A stretch of DNA of 30,703 nucleotides from assembly GCA_025266875.1 (NCBI GenBank), contig JALLLT010000115.1, forward strand, positions 1 through 30,703, in the 5' to 3' direction. The position numbers were made by a program, and so were the translations under genes. Under the pieces are notes generated by a model, which saw only the letters and a list, made by a program, of their open reading frames with translations, was not told the origin of the DNA and ran no database searches. This stretch comes from Fennellomyces sp. T-0311 (lineage: Eukaryota > Mucoromycota > Mucoromycetes > Mucorales > Lichtheimiaceae). Shown here in pieces: positions 30,256 to 30,703 of this stretch (within the stretch, counting starts at the first letter, position 1; every line of letters starts with the position of its first letter).

Positions 30256-30496
30256 TATCTATGCCTAACTTTTATGTATGCTAGTAATCACATGTATTCC
30301 ATCTTCTTCTTATGCTTTACCTTTTATATCATCCATCTATGTGTTCTCTAATTTTCTTTCTATCTTTATATAATTTTATGATTAATGCTAATACCACCTG
30401 TTACAACACACGAGGCTGGGTTGGTTGAGCATATGCATAAAGGTTTTTTTATCGTTTAGCTAGATAACTATATCGTCGTGTAATGTAGCTGGTTCG
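30256..30496. other. spacer between the KDZ gene and right TIR
   Basis: AT-rich with no gene. The minus-strand reading frame from the right TIR start codon enters it for about 11 codons (ends with a stop near 30463). Confidence 0.5.
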
Positions 30497-30703
30497 AGAT
30501 CTCTGTTTGCGATCCTGTAAGGAATGGCAGCAGGCTGCTGAAGGATATTGCTGGTAGATGACATTGTTGAGATGGTAAGATGTAGAAAGTAGAAAGTAAG
30601 AAAAAAGCACAGCCGGGAAAGCAGGGAAGGGGGTTCTCCGCAAAATTAAGAGTAAGCAAGTAAGCATGCTTACTTTGTATTGAATACCCTTTTTTGAGAT
30701 GCT
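30497..30703 (-). repeat. right TIR of the KDZ element, with a duplicated gene start on the minus strand
   Basis: Inverted copy of 21179-21386. It contains the same CT-rich leader and an ATG at 30564 on the minus strand, opening the same first codons as the gene at 21319 before the copies diverge after AGATCT. Any transcript from it would run antisense to the KDZ gene 3' end. The window ends inside or at the tip of this repeat. Confidence 0.9.

Larger units (their letters stand above)
21179..30703 (+). mobile_element. KDZ-type DNA transposon with ~208-bp TIRs, right end at the window edge
   Basis: 21179-21386 and 30497-30703 are inverted copies, about 97% alike by eye, with a few substitutions and one-base length change. 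Between them lie the KDZ transposase gene, a gene of unknown function that begins inside the left TIR, a zinc-finger gene and a large palindrome. The element is therefore at least 9.5 kb. Because the window stops inside the right TIR, the true tip and target duplication cannot be read. Confidence 0.85.

Overview
The window is a transposon-dense stretch of a fungal nuclear genome. Short GT-AG introns (about 45-75 nt), AT-rich spacers, pyrimidine-rich leaders before ATGs, and the mix of DIRS, MULE, Tnp2/CACTA-like and KDZ elements suggest an early-diverging fungus, most likely Mucoromycota. That placement is inference. I see no convincing host housekeeping gene.

Layout. 1-2988 (minus): the 5' part of an APE-type LINE; a zinc-knuckle ORF1 overlaps an endonuclease/RT ORF2 that runs off the left edge. 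3325-3735: a TATA-like site and a short 30-bp-period repeat. 3796-6070 (minus): a four-exon MULE transposase gene broken by one in-frame TAG. 6801-7140: a Lys-rich repeat ORF and a possible first exon of a second MULE gene.

7141-18796 is a nested cluster. An element with TIR CCTGGAAATCTCC carries a 174-bp subterminal tandem repeat, a Tnp2-type transposase gene (8366-15409) and a coiled-coil accessory gene (15582-18496). A 4.16-kb DIRS retrotransposon (9602-13758) sits in the Tnp2 gene at an AAT site, and its removal restores the frame exactly. A 1.66-kb TIR element (15606-17262, TSD GAG) sits in the accessory gene, also removable in frame, and carries a diverged paralogue of that same gene. 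Without these two insertions the outer element would be about 5.84 kb. It appears to have landed at the 5' end of the second MULE transposase gene (18800-20970, plus), itself a pseudogene.

21179-30703 is a KDZ-type element with about 208-bp TIRs; the right TIR reaches the window end. It holds a six-exon gene of unknown function that starts inside the left TIR (21319-22569), a two-exon C2H2 zinc-finger gene on the minus strand (23562-24518), a large imperfect palindrome with 30-bp tandem repeats in both arms (about 25080-26345), and an eleven-exon KDZ transposase gene with one in-frame stop and one frameshift (26621-30255).

The transposase genes mobilise their own elements, and the accessory genes probably assist (inference). 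Nearly every mobile-element gene shows one or a few light lesions in otherwise well-preserved exons, which implies recent decay.
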